Counted from the stretch's first letter, positions 1 through 7,715 are shown. The stretch: DNA of 64,000 bases from Pseudomonas lundensis (GCF_001042985.1 NZ_JYKY01000006.1:1-64000); one strand, 5' to 3'. Notes: generated by a model not told the origin, from the letters alone. Numbers and translations are program-made.

Positions 1-404
1 TTGGTTGGTCAATGAAGTCGCAGATGACCAGCGACGTAGCCATTGATGCACTGCTGATGGCGGTTTGGAGACGTAAGCCGAAGCAAGAGGTGATGATCCA
101 CTCGGATCAAGGCAGTCAGTACAGCAGTTCGGACTGGCGAAGCTTCTTGAAAGCTAACAACCTGGTGGCCAGCATGAGTCGTCGAGGTAACTGCCACGAC
201 AACGCTGTGGCGGAGAGCTTTTTCCAGTTGCTAAAGCGGGAACGGATCAAGCGTAAAATCTACACTACACGCCAGGATGCTCGGGATGATGTGTTCGATT
301 ACATCGAGATGTTTTACAACCCAAAACGACGCCACAGTTTCAACAATCAGCTGTCACCGGTAGAGTTTGAAAAGCGTTACGCAGCGAGCCTGGAGAGTGT
401 CTAG
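1..404 (+). CDS. IS3-family transposase OrfB, C-terminal part (DDE integrase core)
   Basis: The last 133 residues of an IS3/IS150-type OrfB are visible; the reading frame enters from the left edge (GWSM before the first internal Met), so the gene is cut by the window and not by mutation. The motif HSDQGSQY carries the second catalytic Asp of the rve-type DDE core, and the Glu in NAVAESFF lies about 35 residues later, the usual D-E spacing. The end (FYNPKRRHSFN..LSPVEFE) is typical of the family. It would catalyse transposition together with OrfA, which lies off the window. The element appears to have inserted into the phage methyltransferase next door. Confidence 0.9.
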   Translation, partial: GWSMKSQMTSDVAIDALLMAVWRRKPKQEVMIHSDQGSQYSSSDWRSFLKANNLVASMSRRGNCHDNAVAESFFQLLKRERIKRKIYTTRQDARDDVFDYIEMFYNPKRRHSFNNQLSPVEFEKRYAASLESV

Positions 405-421
405 AAAACCCGGGGCGATTC
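1..421 (+). mobile_element. IS3-family insertion sequence, right end only
   Basis: The window opens inside the transposase gene of an IS3-family element. Its right end lies just beyond the transposase stop, at the stretch GTCTAGAAAACCCGGGGCG. From about base 421 the sequence changes to coding sequence of a phage-type methyltransferase that has no start, which is how the boundary was placed. The left end, its inverted repeat and the target duplication are outside the window, so the exact terminal base is an estimate. Confidence 0.75.
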
Positions 422-641
422 AAAGTACGGAATACTCACGGATGACTGGCGCGATGACTTGTCCAAGGGCTTTGCCGAATGCTTTCGCGTGTTGGCCACC
501 GACGGCGTATTGATCTTCAAGTGGAACGAAACCCAGGTAAAGGTCAGCGAAATACTGGCGCTCACTGATCAAAAGCCCCTGTTTGGCCATAAGTCTGGCA
601 AGCGTGTGAATACGCACTGGATGACGTTTATGAAGCGCTAA
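421..641 (+). pseudogene. 3' remnant of phage-type SAM-dependent methyltransferase, cut by the IS
   Basis: An open frame runs without a start from the IS boundary to the stop at 641 and encodes about 73 residues. The text TDDWRDDLSKGFAE, then VLIFKWNETQ and a terminal THWMTF, resembles the C-terminal part of DNA-methyltransferase-like proteins in Pseudomonas prophages. The N-terminal SAM-binding region is missing, so it should be inactive. A TTG at 459 could start a 60-residue peptide but has no convincing ribosome binding site. The family call comes from recognition of the motif pattern and is moderately sure; the truncation by the IS is the simplest reading of the junction. Confidence 0.6.
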
Positions 642-710
642 ACCTTCTGCTTCAAACCCAAACCTCACAACCCAATCAACCTGCCGCCCTAGGCGGGCAA
701 GGACGAAGTC

Positions 711-1091
711 ATGCCTGAAATTAAGTGTCACCACGGCTGCTCATTGCATGTCAGCACGCCCGAGTGGATCGCCACTCTCACCGTCGACCAGTTGCGTTGC
801 GCCCGAGAGGCGATGGACGCAAAGATCAAAGCCGTTGAGGAATCCCCAAAGCGCACGGTGTGGCGGGTATGTAGAGGCGGCATCTGTGAGGCCAATTACC
901 GCGAAGAGGCTTTCGAAAAAGCAGCAGACCATCTGTTACGGATCTTCAAAAATCGGTTCATGCGTGAAGCGGGTGACTGGATCGAGAAGCCTTATGGCCG
1001 CCTGAACTTTGAACGCAACCTGCCCCATATCACACCTGAGCTGATTTCCCAGATCGAATACGACACCGAATGGTTTCCCGCCAAGCTCTGA
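711..1091 (+). CDS. Hypothetical phage-type protein, 126 aa
   Basis: The protein is soluble, charged, and has no signal peptide or membrane segment. It begins with a Cys/His pair (CHHGC near residues 6-10) and a stretch TPEWIATLTVDQLRCAREAMDAK, and ends in a Trp-rich acidic tail. A purine-rich site (GGACGAAG) lies 5 to 12 bases before the ATG. It sits with the methyltransferase remnant, a small membrane protein, DUF4224 and an integrase, all in one direction, so it is most likely part of the integrated phage or island. No function can be assigned from the sequence. Confidence 0.6.
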   Translation: MPEIKCHHGCSLHVSTPEWIATLTVDQLRCAREAMDAKIKAVEESPKRTVWRVCRGGICEANYREEAFEKAADHLLRIFKNRFMREAGDWIEKPYGRLNFERNLPHITPELISQIEYDTEWFPAKL

Positions 1092-1109
1092 CACGACCCG
1101 GAGGCACCA

Positions 1110-1343
1110 ATGCGCTCACCTCAAACCATCAGCACCAAACAGCTCTGCCTGTTCCTACTGGTCGTCACGCTTTACCTGATCGCCAGCGTTACATGGTTCT
1201 GCCTGGCTATCCCTCCGCTAACCGAAAACGGCTCTGACGCTCATCTGGTTGGCGCATTCGCCGGTACCGCGCTTTGGATTGTGGCCGGGTATTCGATTGC
1301 CATTAATGTAATTGGGACACCAGGAGGCAACCATGGAAACTGA
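1110..1343 (+). CDS. Small membrane protein of the prophage remnant, 77 aa
   Basis: Two hydrophobic stretches (residues about 12-33 and 45-67) predict a two-helix inner membrane protein. A strong GGAGG site lies before the ATG. The last codons overlap the start of the DUF4224 gene by 11 bases, so the two are probably translated as a unit. Position next to an integrase suggests a phage or island accessory gene. It is not recognised as a member of any family; small two-helix phage proteins include holins and superinfection proteins, but nothing here decides between these. Confidence 0.55.
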   Translation: MRSPQTISTKQLCLFLLVVTLYLIASVTWFCLAIPPLTENGSDAHLVGAFAGTALWIVAGYSIAINVIGTPGGNHGN

Positions 1344-1575
1344 AATTCTTTCTGAAGAAGAGCTGGCCGATCTAACTGGGTACAAACACCGTGGATATCA
1401 GCGCCAATGGCTCAAAAGCCGCAATTGGGTCTTTGTCGAAAGTCGCGGCGGTCGCCCGCTCGTTGGCCGGATGTTCGCTCGTATGAAACTGGGAATAATT
1501 TCACCAACTTTGGCAAATCAAACTCCCCCGCCGTTGGCGCCAGTCTGGACGCCAGATTTTTCAAGAGTGAACTGA
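1333..1575 (+). CDS. DUF4224 domain protein, probable excisionase-like partner of the integrase
   Basis: The 80-residue protein opens with LSEEELADLTGYKHRG and has QRQWLKSRNW and GRPLVGR, the pattern of DUF4224, a short domain usually encoded directly upstream of phage integrases in Pseudomonas. The start at 1333 was chosen over an in-frame ATG at 1312 because AGGAGG lies at 1322-1327. The integrase begins 2 bases after the stop, so the two form an operon. By position and size it may work as a recombination directionality factor or small DNA-binding regulator; this is inference, since the domain has no settled function. Confidence 0.75.
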   Translation: METEILSEEELADLTGYKHRGYQRQWLKSRNWVFVESRGGRPLVGRMFARMKLGIISPTLANQTPPPLAPVWTPDFSRVN

Positions 1576-1576
1576 T

Positions 1577-2630
1577 ATGCGCCCCCGCAAGACGGAAAAT
1601 AGGGATCTGCCTCCAGGCGTAGTACGGCGTAAACGCCCACGCAAAAACGGTACCGTCTGGATTGGTTTCTATTATCGGGATGCAACCGGCAAGGAAATAT
1701 CTTTGGGGTGTGATTTGGATATTGCGCGGATCAGGTGGGCTGAGCTTGAAGCAAAGGAAAAGCCTGCCGATTTGACAATAATGAAGGGAATATTTGACCG
1801 TTATATCCGCGACATTTTGCCAAAGAAAGCGCCCCGAACTCAGAAAGATAACTTGGCCGAACTCAAGCAGCTTCGCCCCATGTTCGACGACGCTCCCATT
1901 GATTCGATTACACCAGCGGCCATCGCTGGTTACCGAGATAAGCGGACGGCGAAAGTTCGAGCGAACAGAGAGCTAGCTACTCTTTCCCATGTTTTCAATA
2001 TGGCTAGGGAGTGGGGGCTCACAACACGCGAGAATCCATGTCAGGGCGTGCGCAAGAACAAGGAAAAGCCGAGGGACTACTATGCCAATGATGCTGTGTG
2101 GGATGCGGTATATCAAAAAGCGCCGGCCGAATTGAAAGAAGCAATGGATCTTGCCTATCTCACCGGGCAAAGGCCGGCTGACGTGCTGATGATGCGAAGG
2201 GATGATGTAGAAGGGGATTATTTGCTCGTTCAGCAGAATAAGACCCAGCAGTGCATATGGATCTTTATGGTGAACGATGACGGGCGGGAGAATAGCCTGG
2301 GAGCCCTAATTCGCGTGATTTCTGAGCGCAATGCTCAGCACAGCTCGAGCTATCTGATAATGAGCAAGCATGGCAAGCGCATGACCGCAGCCATGGTTGC
2401 GTAAGCGATGGGATGAAGCGAGAGAGCAAGCCAAGAAAACGGCTATCGAGGGAGAGGATGCCTTGCTGGCTGGTCGAATTGCTGATTTTCAATTCCGCGA
2501 CATTCGACCGAAAGCGGCATCTGAAATCAAGAACATCGAGGACGCCAGCCTACTTTTGGGGCACACAAAAAGCGATATCACAAAGCGGGTTTACAGGAGG
2601 CTTGGCACTACCGCGAAACCATCAAAATAG
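1577..2630 (+). pseudogene. Phage tyrosine recombinase (integrase), frameshifted
   Basis: The first frame (1577-2404) encodes an N-terminal arm-binding region and the catalytic domain up to the first active Arg (TGQRPADVL). The rest (from about 2397, one frame over) holds FRDIRPKAA, the box LLGHT and the nucleophile region KRVYRRLG. Both parts align to a single recombinase of about 350 residues. The break falls in CATGGTTGCG; removal of one G restores a continuous frame (AAM-LRKRW). The enzyme would integrate and excise the element at the adjacent tRNA-Ser. With the shift it should be dead. A base-calling error in the GG pair is the alternative. Confidence 0.85.
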
Positions 2631-2634
2631 CGCC

Positions 2635-2667
2635 AGTTTCGGAACTCTCCCCAGATAGTTTCGGAAC
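2635..2667 (+). repeat. Two 11-bp direct repeats AGTTTCGGAAC
   Basis: AGTTTCGGAAC occurs at 2635-2645 and again at 2657-2667, 22 bases apart start to start, between the integrase stop and the tRNA-Ser 3' end. Helically phased short repeats at this place fit arm-type integrase or excisionase binding sites near an attachment site. That role is inferred from position only. Confidence 0.5.
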
Positions 2668-2708
2668 GCCTAGCAGTCAGGCGCCGAATTCCCCAACCCC
2701 CAGAAACG

Positions 2709-2731
2709 ACAAAGCCCGTCTAGGACGGGCT
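2709..2731 (-). terminator. Rho-independent terminator of tRNA-Ser
   Basis: AGCCCGTC-TAG-GACGGGCT forms an 8-bp stem with a 3-base loop. Read on the minus strand it is followed by TTT, and it lies 17 bases after the tRNA 3' end, so it should end tRNA-Ser transcription. Confidence 0.75.
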
Positions 2732-2747
2732 CTGCGGTGTAGCAATA

Positions 2748-2835
2748 TGGCGGAGGCGATGGGATTCGAACTCATGGACCTGTTACAGTCGACGGTTTTC
2801 AAGACCGTTGCCTTAAACCACTCGGCCACACCTCC
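2748..2835 (-). tRNA. tRNA-Ser (anticodon UGA)
   Basis: Read on the minus strand the gene begins GGAGGTGTGGCCGAG and ends CGCCTCC-G-CCA. The acceptor arms GGAGGUG/CGCCUCC pair along all seven positions (one U-G). The anticodon loop CUUGAAA holds UGA, and the long variable arm is that of a class II tRNA, as expected for serine. CCA is encoded. The 3' end faces the integrase remnant at 1577-2630, so it is the likely attachment site of that element. In Pseudomonas a tRNA-Ser commonly stands beside yccA and tusDCBE, which matches here. Confidence 0.95.
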
Positions 2836-2958
2836 TAACGTTGTTGCGGGCGCCATAATACCTGAACGAAACACGTTGTCAAACTCTCTTGATCGCTTGT
2901 TGCAGAGCCTCTGCTATGATCTTTGCTACTTAACATTTCAATACACAGGAGTATCGCC

Positions 2959-3630
2959 ATGCGCGAACAGGATTACGCCGTTAATAACAGCGTGCAGGCC
3001 GAGCAGCTAGAGGTTAGCCGCGTCCTGCGCAACACTTACGGTTTACTGGCTTTAACCCTCGCTTTCAGCGGTGTGATGGCTTTCGTCGCCCAGCAGATGC
3101 GTGTCGGTTACCCAAACATTTTCGTTGTATTGATCGGCTTTTATGGTCTGTTCTTTCTCACCAACAAGCTGCGTGATTCGGCATGGGGTCTGGTGTCGAC
3201 GTTTGCACTGACGGGTTTTATGGGTTTCCTGCTCGGCCCGATCCTTAACCGCTACCTGGGCATGCAAGGCGGCGCTGAGGTCGTGGCTTCTGCCTTTGCG
3301 ATGACGGCTCTGGTTTTCGGCGGCCTGTCTGCTTATGTGTTAATCACCCGCAAAGACATGAGCTTCCTGGGCGGTTTTATCACTGCGGGTTTCTTTGTAC
3401 TGCTGGGTGCAACGCTGGCGAGCTTCTTCTTCCAGATCAGCGGGTTGCAGTTGGCGATCAGCGCCGGTTTTGTGCTGTTCTCTTCGGTCTGCATTCTGTT
3501 CCAGACCAGCGCCATCATTAATGGCGGCGAACGTAACTACATCATGGCGACCATTAGCCTGTACGTGTCGATCTACAACCTGTTCATCAGCTTGCTGCAA
3601 ATTTTCGGCATCATGAGCCGCGACGACTGA
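2959..3630 (+). CDS. yccA: Bax inhibitor-1/YccA family membrane protein
   Basis: The 223-residue protein has a short polar N-terminus followed by seven predicted membrane helices starting at about residue 25 (NTYGLLALTLAFSGVMAF). This is the size and topology of the bacterial BI-1/YccA family. Known members bind the FtsH protease and modulate degradation of membrane proteins; some act as pH-sensitive ion leaks. ATG 2959 has AGGAG 7 bases upstream. A strong hairpin terminator follows, so it is a single-gene unit before tusDCBE. The family call is firm, the cellular role is taken from homologues. Confidence 0.9.
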   Translation: MREQDYAVNNSVQAEQLEVSRVLRNTYGLLALTLAFSGVMAFVAQQMRVGYPNIFVVLIGFYGLFFLTNKLRDSAWGLVSTFALTGFMGFLLGPILNRYLGMQGGAEVVASAFAMTALVFGGLSAYVLITRKDMSFLGGFITAGFFVLLGATLASFFFQISGLQLAISAGFVLFSSVCILFQTSAIINGGERNYIMATISLYVSIYNLFISLLQIFGIMSRDD

Positions 3631-3642
3631 GTCAGCAGTTGT

Positions 3643-3672
3643 TTGGCAAAAGCCCGCCTCGGCGGGCTTTTT
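3643..3672 (+). terminator. Terminator after yccA
   Basis: AAAAGCCCGCC-TC-GGCGGGCTTTTT is a GC-rich 7-bp stem extended by A/T pairs and followed by a T run. It separates yccA from the tus operon. Confidence 0.85.
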
Positions 3673-3739
3673 GCTGCCTTGTGCAAGCATCTTGAGCCTA
3701 GTGGCTTTATCATTGCGCGAGTTTTGCAGAGAGCACCCC

Positions 3740-4132
3740 ATGAAATTTGCTATCGCCCTATATTCTGCGGCCCATGCGCCCTCTTCCCGTCGAGCCCTGC
3801 GCTTTGCCGAAGCCGTTCTGGCTGGCGGACATGAAATTGTGCGCCTGTTCTTCTATCAGGACGGCGTGCACAGCGCATCGAGCAACATCGTAACGCCTCA
3901 GGATGAGCCTGATCTCGCACAGCAGTGGGCAGCTTTAGTGTCTGAGCACCAACTGGATGGCGTGGTCTGCATTGCCGCCGCCTTGCGACGAGGTGTGCTG
4001 AATGAGGCAGAGGCCACGCGCTATCAGCGCTCTGCAGTGAATTTGACAGCGCCTTGGGATTTGTCCGGCCTCGGGCAATTGCACGATGCCATTCAGGCCG
4101 CGGATCGGCTGATCTGCTTTGGAGGGGATTAA
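3740..4132 (+). CDS. tusD: Sulfurtransferase complex subunit TusD
   Basis: The 130-residue protein is a DsrE/TusD-type sulfur carrier. Cys77 in VCIAAALRRGV matches the persulfide-carrying Cys of TusD. With TusB and TusC it forms a hexameric complex that takes sulfur from TusA and hands it to TusE for 2-thiolation of the wobble uridine of tRNA Lys, Glu and Gln. ATG 3740 begins at MKFAIALYS; the upstream frame lacks family similarity. It is first in a tightly packed operon tusD-C-B-E, with tusC starting 1 base after its stop. Confidence 0.93.
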   Translation: MKFAIALYSAAHAPSSRRALRFAEAVLAGGHEIVRLFFYQDGVHSASSNIVTPQDEPDLAQQWAALVSEHQLDGVVCIAAALRRGVLNEAEATRYQRSAVNLTAPWDLSGLGQLHDAIQAADRLICFGGD

Positions 4133-4133
4133 G

Positions 4134-4496
4134 ATGCCCAAATCGTTACTGATTATCAGCCGACAAGCGCCGTGGTCTGGCCTGGGCGCGCGTGAAGCCT
4201 TGGACATCGCGCTCGCGGGCGGCGCGTTCGACCTACCGATTGGGCTTCTATTCCTCGACGACGGCGTGTTTCAGCTGTTGCCTGAGCAACACCCCACCGC
4301 CCTTGAACAAAAGAACCTGACGGCCAATTTGCAGGCGTTGTCGATGTTCGGCGTAGACGATTTGTTCGCGTGCGACGCCAGCCTCCACGAGCGCGGCCTC
4401 GCCCCCACAGCGTTGGCCGTAGAGGGCGTGCAGGCTTTGTCCACACAACAAATCAGCGATCTCATCGCCCGTCATGACCAGGTGATAACCCTCTGA
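4134..4496 (+). CDS. tusC: Sulfurtransferase complex subunit TusC
   Basis: TusC is the second DsrEFH-fold subunit of the TusBCD complex. The 120-residue protein begins MPKSLLIISRQAPW and has the LLFLDDGVFQL segment seen in DsrF/TusC proteins. It carries a single Cys near residue 83 but no TusD-type active site, consistent with a structural subunit. The start at 4134 was preferred to an in-frame upstream codon because GGAGGGG at 4121 is well placed. Its TGATG end shares a base with the tusB start. Confidence 0.92.
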   Translation: MPKSLLIISRQAPWSGLGAREALDIALAGGAFDLPIGLLFLDDGVFQLLPEQHPTALEQKNLTANLQALSMFGVDDLFACDASLHERGLAPTALAVEGVQALSTQQISDLIARHDQVITL

Positions 4497-4795
4497 TGTC
4501 GACCTTACATGTTTTGAGCCACTCTCCTTTTTCTGATACGCGTCTCGGAAGTTGCCTGCGCCTACTCTCGGCTATCGACGGCATTCTGCTCTGTGGCGAT
4601 GCTGTTTATGCCCTCCAACCGGGCACCCTTCCTCGCGAGACGCTCGATAACATGAGCCCGGCGCTCAACCTTTACGTGCTCGATGAAGACCTGCAAGCCC
4701 GCAACCTCCTGCTCCCGGAGTGGGCTACACGCGTCGACTACCCCGCATTTGTCGAACTGTCACTTCACTATGACAAGGTCAACACCTGGCTATGA
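4496..4795 (+). CDS. tusB: Sulfurtransferase complex subunit TusB (DsrH family)
   Basis: TusB is the third and smallest subunit of the TusBCD complex. The 99-residue protein begins MSTLHVLSHSPF and has the ...DGILLCGDAVYAL segment of DsrH/TusB proteins. It overlaps tusC by one base and tusE by four, so the subunits are translationally coupled. No independent promoter is visible. The assignment rests on size, motif pattern and strict operon order. Confidence 0.92.
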   Translation: MSTLHVLSHSPFSDTRLGSCLRLLSAIDGILLCGDAVYALQPGTLPRETLDNMSPALNLYVLDEDLQARNLLLPEWATRVDYPAFVELSLHYDKVNTWL

Positions 4796-5127
4796 CGGTC
4801 CTCACTCTCGACGGCAGATCCATTGAGCTGGATAAGGACGGTTATCTGACCGACCTGAATGACTGGTCGCCCGAGGTGGCCACGGCACTGGCGATGCAAA
4901 ACGACATCGAGCTGACCCCGGACCACTGGGAGATTCTGCAGCTGCTGCGCAACTTCTATGAAGAGTTTCAGCTCTCGCCCGCCACGCGGCCCTTGATCAA
5001 ATACACCGCGCTCAAACTGGGGGCAGAAAAAGGCAACAGCCTGCACCTCAATCGCCTGTTCAACGGCACCCCTGCCAAACTCGCCGCAAAACTGGCGGGC
5101 CTGCCCAAACCGACCAACTGCCTATGA
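4792..5127 (+). CDS. tusE: TusE/DsrC/DsvC family sulfur-relay protein
   Basis: TusE receives sulfur from TusBCD and delivers it to MnmA for tRNA 2-thiouridine formation. The 111-residue protein has the family block DWSPEVATALA, the central TPDHWEILQLLRNFY and the flexible C-terminal arm ending PTNCL, where Cys110 is the penultimate sulfur-accepting residue. The start overlaps tusB by 4 bases (ATGA) and the end overlaps the next gene by 4. It is an ordinary tRNA-modification TusE, since no dissimilatory sulfite reductase genes are nearby. Confidence 0.95.
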   Translation: MTVLTLDGRSIELDKDGYLTDLNDWSPEVATALAMQNDIELTPDHWEILQLLRNFYEEFQLSPATRPLIKYTALKLGAEKGNSLHLNRLFNGTPAKLAAKLAGLPKPTNCL

Positions 5128-6125
5128 ACACGCCTGCTCCGCTGACGCTAACCACTCCCGCCGAACACCCTTTCGCTCAATTCGTACGCATTTTGGGCAA
5201 AGGTAAACGCGGCGCGCGCAACCTGACCCGTGAAGAAGCGCATGAAGCGATGGGCATGTTGCTCGACGAAAAAACTGAAGAGGCCCAGCTAGGCGCCTTC
5301 CTGATGCTGCTCAGGCACAAAGAGGAAAGCCCGCAAGAGCTGGCCGGTTTTGTGGACGCGGTCCGGGAACGACTGTCTGCGCCGATCATTCATGTCGATC
5401 TCGACTGGCCCACCTACGCGGGCAAAAAACGCCATCTGCCGTGGTACTTGCTTGCGGCAAAATGCCTGGCCCAGAACGGCGTGCGCATCTTGATGCATGG
5501 CGCAGGTGCTCATACGGCCGGGCGCCTTTACAGCGAGCAACTGCTCGAAGAATTGAACATTGCGCTGTGCCGCGACTGGGCACAGGTCGAAAGCGCCTTG
5601 CAGCAGCACAATCTGGCCTTTTTCCCTTTACAGGACTGGGCACCTCAGCTGCAACACATGATCGACTTGCGCAACACGCTCGGCCTTCGCTCACCGATTC
5701 ACTCATTGGCGCGCCTGCTTAATCCGCTCCACGCCCGCTGTGGACTGCAAAGCATTTTCCATCCGGGTTATCAAAGCGTGCACCGCGAAGCCAGCACGCT
5801 GCTGGGTGACACCTGCATCGTGGTGAAAGGGGATGGCGGTGAGATCGAGATCAATCCCGACTCGATCAGCCATCTGTATGGCACGGCTAATGGCCTTAGT
5901 TGGGACGAAGAGTGGCCAGCGTTATCGGCACAGCGACACGTGAAACCCGCCTTTCTGGACACACTGCAACTCAAGGCCTTTTGGCGCGGGGACTTCGAAG
6001 ACAGCTATGCGCAAAAGGCTCTGTTATCGACCATGGCCCTGGCTTTGCGCGGGCTGGGCACGACCCGGGAACAGGCCTTCGTCATTGCCAAAACGTATTG
6101 GGAAAACCGCAACAAATCGATTTAA
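5124..6125 (+). CDS. ybiB: YbiB/TrpD2-like glycosyl transferase family protein
   Basis: The 333-residue protein has the all-helical N-terminal domain of anthranilate phosphoribosyltransferase-like enzymes (NLTREEAHEAMGMLL, EEAQLGAFLMLLRHKEES) followed by the phosphoribosyl-binding alpha/beta domain (GVRILMHGAGAH). The normal substrate residues of TrpD are replaced, as in YbiB/TrpD2, which bind nucleic acid and have no known transferase activity. It overlaps tusE by 4 bases and so belongs to the tus operon, a common arrangement in Pseudomonas. Role in RNA or DNA handling is known only for E. coli YbiB and is inferred here. Confidence 0.85.
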   Translation: MNTPAPLTLTTPAEHPFAQFVRILGKGKRGARNLTREEAHEAMGMLLDEKTEEAQLGAFLMLLRHKEESPQELAGFVDAVRERLSAPIIHVDLDWPTYAGKKRHLPWYLLAAKCLAQNGVRILMHGAGAHTAGRLYSEQLLEELNIALCRDWAQVESALQQHNLAFFPLQDWAPQLQHMIDLRNTLGLRSPIHSLARLLNPLHARCGLQSIFHPGYQSVHREASTLLGDTCIVVKGDGGEIEINPDSISHLYGTANGLSWDEEWPALSAQRHVKPAFLDTLQLKAFWRGDFEDSYAQKALLSTMALALRGLGTTREQAFVIAKTYWENRNKSI

Positions 6126-6212
6126 CCGATGGGTTACGCCCACGTTTTGCGCTATTCGTTCGAACTCAGACCTTTAGACTGAACTCCAAAGCGAAACCGC
6201 CAGGAGCTTCAC

Positions 6213-7211
6213 ATGGGCTTATTGATGGATGGGCATTGGCACGACCAATGGTATGAAAGCAGCAAAGACGGTGCGTTCCAGCGAGAGCAGGCACAGCGCA
6301 GAAACTGGATCACGTCCGATGGCGCGCCCGGTCCAACCGGAATTGGCGGTTTCGCACCCGAGGCCGGGCGCTATCATTTATACGTTTCTCTGGCCTGCCC
6401 ATGGGCCCATCGCACGCTGATAACCCGCACGCTCAAGGGCCTCGAACCCTTGATCGGCGTATCCGTGGTGAGCTGGCTGATGCTGGAAAATGGCTGGACG
6501 TTTGATCGCGCTGACGGCTCCAGTGGCGACCACCTGAATAACGCTGACTTCCTGCATCAGCTGTATACACGCGATACGCCCGATTACACCGGCCGCGTCA
6601 CCGTACCGGTACTCTGGGACACCCATCTAAAGCGCATCGTCAGCAACGAATCGGCGGATATCATTCGCATGTTCAATAACGCCTTTGACCCCCTGACGGG
6701 CAATCGGCTCGATATGTATCCCGCGGTACTGGCGAGCGACGTAGATGGCTGGAATGAGCGTATCTACCCCGCCCTCAATAACGGTGTCTATCGCGCCGGT
6801 TTCGCCACGTCCCAAACGGCGTATGAAAGCGCCTTCGACGATGTGTTCAACGAACTCAACCACCTTGAACAGCACCTGGCAGAACATCGCTATCTGGCGG
6901 GCATTTACCTGACGGAAGCCGACATCCGCCTGTTCACCACCCTCATCCGGTTCGACGCTGTCTACTACAGCCACTTCAAATGCAATGCGCGCAGAATCGA
7001 CGATTACGCCAATCTGTCCAATTGGCTACGTGAGCTGTATCAATGGCCCGGTATCAGTGAGACCGTGAACTTTACTCACATCAAAGGTCATTACTACGCC
7101 AGCCACCGTACGATTAATCCCACGGGGATCATCCCCAAGGGGCCTGATCTGAGCCTTATCGCAGCCCACCACCGTGACCGCCTGAAGGGACGCGGGATCT
7201 TCACTCGCTAG
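6213..7211 (+). CDS. yqjG: Glutathionyl-hydroquinone reductase (YqjG/PcpF type)
   Basis: This Xi-class glutathione transferase reduces glutathionyl-hydroquinones through a Cys-dependent reaction. The 332-residue protein has the catalytic motif ACPWAHRTLI with Cys62, the family opening MDGHWHDQWY, and the C-terminal helical domain with EADIRLFTTLIRFD and the late segment INPTGIIPKGP. Length and motif order match YqjG. ATG 6213 has CAGGAG 7 bases upstream. It is transcribed alone, with a hairpin at 7231. Confidence 0.93.
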   Translation: MGLLMDGHWHDQWYESSKDGAFQREQAQRRNWITSDGAPGPTGIGGFAPEAGRYHLYVSLACPWAHRTLITRTLKGLEPLIGVSVVSWLMLENGWTFDRADGSSGDHLNNADFLHQLYTRDTPDYTGRVTVPVLWDTHLKRIVSNESADIIRMFNNAFDPLTGNRLDMYPAVLASDVDGWNERIYPALNNGVYRAGFATSQTAYESAFDDVFNELNHLEQHLAEHRYLAGIYLTEADIRLFTTLIRFDAVYYSHFKCNARRIDDYANLSNWLRELYQWPGISETVNFTHIKGHYYASHRTINPTGIIPKGPDLSLIAAHHRDRLKGRGIFTR

Positions 7212-7230
7212 CGCTTGAGCACGTTTGAGT

Positions 7231-7256
7231 ACTGGCACCGGGCGACGGGTGCCAGT
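7231..7256 (+). terminator. Hairpin after yqjG, weak terminator
   Basis: ACTGGCACC and GGTGCCAGT form a perfect 9-bp stem with an 8-base loop. There is no T run, so termination is uncertain; it could also be a processing or attenuation structure before the YheU gene. Confidence 0.5.
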
Positions 7257-7287
7257 AGCATCTGCGCATTGATCAAGAGAACCCCTC

Positions 7288-7515
7288 ATGCTTATCCCCT
7301 ACGACCAACTTGAACCCGACACACTGACTCACCTCATCGAAGATTTCGTCAGCCGTGATGGCACTGATAATGGCGACGACACACCTCAGGAAACCCGCGT
7401 ACTGCGCGTTCGCCAAGCCCTGAGCAAAGGTCAGGCGGTGATTTTCTTTGACCTTGAAAGCCAGCAATGCCAGTTAATGCCCAAACATGCCGTGCCAAAA
7501 GAATTCTTTGATTAA
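7288..7515 (+). CDS. yheU: YheU family protein (UPF0270)
   Basis: The 75-residue protein begins [13 protein letters not shown] and contains [11 protein letters not shown] and [12 protein letters not shown], the conserved blocks of the YheU family. Function is unknown. ATG 7288 follows AAGAGAA. The stop overlaps the stop of the convergent CsrA-like gene by 4 bases, leaving no room for a terminator between them. Family membership is firm because size and motifs agree along the whole length. Confidence 0.9.
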   Translation: MLIPYDQLEPDTLTHLIEDFVSRDGTDNGDDTPQETRVLRVRQALSKGQAVIFFDLESQQCQLMPKHAVPKEFFD

Positions 7516-7715
7516 CCTTTGCGCGCAGGGTGAATGGATATCGCTGCACCTTGCTGTTGACGAATACGCTCATAGACCTCAGCCCGATGCACGGTCACGT
7601 CTTTGGGCGCCTCTATCCCCAAGCGCACATGATTGCCATTGACGGCCACAATCCGGACGGTGATGTCCTGGTTGATTGAAATGTATTCGCCGACTGAACG
7701 GCTCAGAATCAGCAT
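7512..7715 (-). CDS. csrA: CsrA/RsmA family post-transcriptional regulator, divergent paralogue
   Basis: CsrA/RsmA dimers bind GGA motifs in mRNA leaders and repress or stabilise translation. The 67-residue protein keeps MLILSR at the start, GIEAPKDV and [10 protein letters not shown], including Arg44 of the RNA-binding surface. Compared with canonical RsmA it has Ser in place of Arg at position 7 and a longer tail (about 12 residues, [10 protein letters not shown]). ATG 7715 gives the family start; ATG 7724 in frame would add three residues. Pseudomonas has several such paralogues, and this is not the canonical rsmA/rsmE sequence. GGA triplets in its own leader hint at autoregulation. Confidence 0.88.
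   Translation of the reverse strand: MLILSRSVGEYISINQDITVRIVAVNGNHVRLGIEAPKDVTVHRAEVYERIRQQQGAAISIHPARKG

Noticed and set aside
2393..2404. Programmed frameshift in the integrase
   Set aside because: No slippery heptamer or stimulatory hairpin is visible; a plain one-base insertion explains the shift.
6558..6568. CTGTATACAC as another copy of the purine-regulon palindrome
   Set aside because: It lies inside the yqjG coding sequence and matches only the central six bases.
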